Assembly: GCA_003249625.1 (NCBI GenBank)
Contig: QKII01000288.1
Coordinates: forward strand, 1 to 6,810
DNA from: Propionivibrio sp.
Lineage (GTDB): Bacteria; Pseudomonadota; Gammaproteobacteria; Burkholderiales; Rhodocyclaceae
Direction of reading: 5' to 3'
Length of the DNA: 6,810 bases
Part shown: positions 6,069 to 6,810 of the stretch, in pieces
Layout: every line of letters begins with the position of its first letter
How positions within the stretch are numbered: the first letter of the stretch is position 1
Made by a program: the position numbers and the translations under genes
Notes under the pieces: model-generated
What the model saw: the letters and a program-made list of their open reading frames with translations, nothing else
Database searches by the model: none
Told to the model about the DNA's origin: nothing

Positions 6069-6085
6069 GAGCGCCGCGTGCGCTC
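6069..6085 (+). other. Intercistronic GC hairpin between second and third hsp20 genes
   Basis: GAGCGC (6069-6074) and GCGCTC (6080-6085) form a perfect six-pair stem around the loop CGCGT, ten bases after the second gene's stop and 25 before the third gene's start. No U-run follows, so it is not an intrinsic terminator. It could protect the upstream message end or tune expression of the third gene. Confidence 0.45.
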
Positions 6086-6110
6086 CCCTCACCGTTCAAG
6101 GAGCGAAGAC

Positions 6111-6617
6111 ATGAATCTGGGAACGATCAAGGATGGTTTTGGCTCGCTTTGGGACAATCTGGCCGAGGGGTGGAAGCATCTCACCCAGTCGGCCTCCGGC
6201 GCCCTGACTCGTTTCAAGCCGGACGAAACGACTGACCTCCCTGCGAAGTCCGAGGTGGACGACGCATTTTTCATGACCAGCCACCACTGGTCGATGCTCG
6301 GCGGCGACGTGTTCGAGGACGAAAAGCGCGTCGTCGTGCGTCTGGAGGTTCCCGGTCTGGACAAGCAGGATATGAGCATCGAGGCGCATGATGACGCCCT
6401 GATCATTTCTGGCGAAAAGCGCTTCGAGCGCGAAAGCACCGAAGGCCGCTGGCGGGTGATGCAGTGCGCCTACGGCAGCTTCCGCCGCGTCGTCCCGCTC
6501 AACGTACCTGTCCTCGCGGACAAGGCCAACGCCTCGTACAAGAATGGCGTACTCCGCGTCGAACTGCCCAAGGCCGCGCCGGGCGAACCGAAGACGGTAA
6601 CGATACGGGTGAAATAA
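6111..6617 (+). CDS. Small heat-shock protein Hsp20 (third of three, divergent)
   Basis: A 168-residue Hsp20 and the most divergent of the three. It has a long N-terminal arm with an amphipathic, Trp-containing helix (FGSLWDNLAEGWKHL, 10-24) and a linker rich in charged residues. The alpha-crystallin domain begins near 63 (GDVFEDEKRVVVRLEVPG), includes LIISGEKRFERES (97-109) and CAYGSFRRVVPL (119-130), and closes with ASYKNGVLRVELPK (141-154). The tail TVTIRVK supplies an I-x-V version of the oligomerisation motif. The start at 6111 follows AAGGAG (6098-6103) by seven bases; a GTG at 6078 would add 11 residues with no support. It is separated from the second gene by 51 bases that include a hairpin. 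It converges on a HAD phosphatase gene with 13 bases between stops. The arm suggests distinct substrate binding. Confidence 0.94.
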   Translation: MNLGTIKDGFGSLWDNLAEGWKHLTQSASGALTRFKPDETTDLPAKSEVDDAFFMTSHHWSMLGGDVFEDEKRVVVRLEVPGLDKQDMSIEAHDDALIISGEKRFERESTEGRWRVMQCAYGSFRRVVPLNVPVLADKANASYKNGVLRVELPKAAPGEPKTVTIRVK

Positions 6618-6630
6618 CCGTTCTTTCCCG

Positions 6631-6810
6631 TTACGCGCCGACCCGCCACTCAAGACGCGGCCAACCGCGGTCGATAGCAATGGCGGCGAGGCGCGCATCG
6701 GGGTTTACCGTCACAGGTTCATCGACCGACTCGAGTAACGGCAGATCGTTGGCCGAGTCGGAGTAAAAAACCGTCGCGGAAAAATCACTCAGCGCACGGC
6801 CGGAGCGTTC
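6631..6810 (-). CDS. HAD-superfamily (subfamily IB) hydrolase, C-terminal fragment
   Basis: Only the last 59 residues lie in the window; the gene enters from the right edge and ends with TAA at 6633-6631. FYSDSANDLPLLE contains the DS-x-x-D acidic motif that holds magnesium in HAD phosphatases. It is followed by VDEPVTVNPDARLAAIAIDRGWP, the usual end of the HAD-IB group (phosphoserine-phosphatase-like, often near 220 residues). The catalytic DxD motif would be outside the window. The substrate cannot be told from this part. No hairpin with a clear U-run separates it from the converging hsp20 operon. Confidence 0.85.
   Translation of the reverse strand, partial: ERSGRALSDFSATVFYSDSANDLPLLESVDEPVTVNPDARLAAIAIDRGWPRLEWRVGA

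Noticed and set aside
6594..6626. ACGGT/ACCGT stem followed by TCTTT, considered as the terminator of the hsp20 operon.
   Set aside because: The stem is only five pairs with an 18-base loop and the T-run is interrupted. Overlapping weak stems such as GTAACG/CGTTAC (6597-6634) are equally possible.

Overview
The window looks like a chromosomal segment of a GC-rich proteobacterium. A betaproteobacterium (Rhodocyclales-like) is my best guess, from the style of the three Hsp20 proteins, the AcpH homologue and strong AAGGAGG-type ribosome binding sites. This is inference from protein feel, not a search. Coding density is high and no gap exceeds 300 bases. I see no RNA gene, insertion sequence, CRISPR array or attachment site.

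Bases 1-2965 are an amino-acid catabolism block. A truncated cysteine-synthase-like PLP enzyme (minus) runs off the left edge. It has a TATAAT promoter in the 248-base gap behind it; the rest of that gap (about 990-1080) is AT-rich and I can assign nothing to it. Next is an Lrp/AsnC-type regulator (minus), divergent from a diaminopropionate ammonia-lyase (dpaL, plus). The divergent spacer holds two dyads that are good operator candidates, one of them on the probable dpaL -10 box. The simplest reading is that the regulator senses an amino acid and controls dpaL, itself and perhaps the second PLP enzyme.

Bases 2971-5084 are housekeeping or unlinked genes. An NADPH-dependent FMN reductase (minus) converges on dpaL with 5 bases between stops. 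Behind it, after a 188-base gap with no gene I can support, lies a two-gene unit on the minus strand: a secreted DUF1439/YceB-like protein followed one base later by ACP phosphodiesterase (acpH). A 61-residue DUF1653-like protein starts head-to-head with the DUF1439 gene, only 17 bases away.

Bases 5085-6617 are a heat-shock operon of three different small heat-shock proteins (Hsp20/alpha-crystallin), preceded by a sigma-32-like promoter. The leader also contains a segment able to pair with the whole Shine-Dalgarno region of the first gene, and the same segment can instead form a local hairpin. This is a candidate RNA thermometer or switch if transcription begins far enough upstream, and is the most interesting regulatory feature here. 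A GC hairpin separates the second and third hsp20 genes. The window ends in the C-terminal piece of a HAD-IB phosphatase (minus) converging on the operon.
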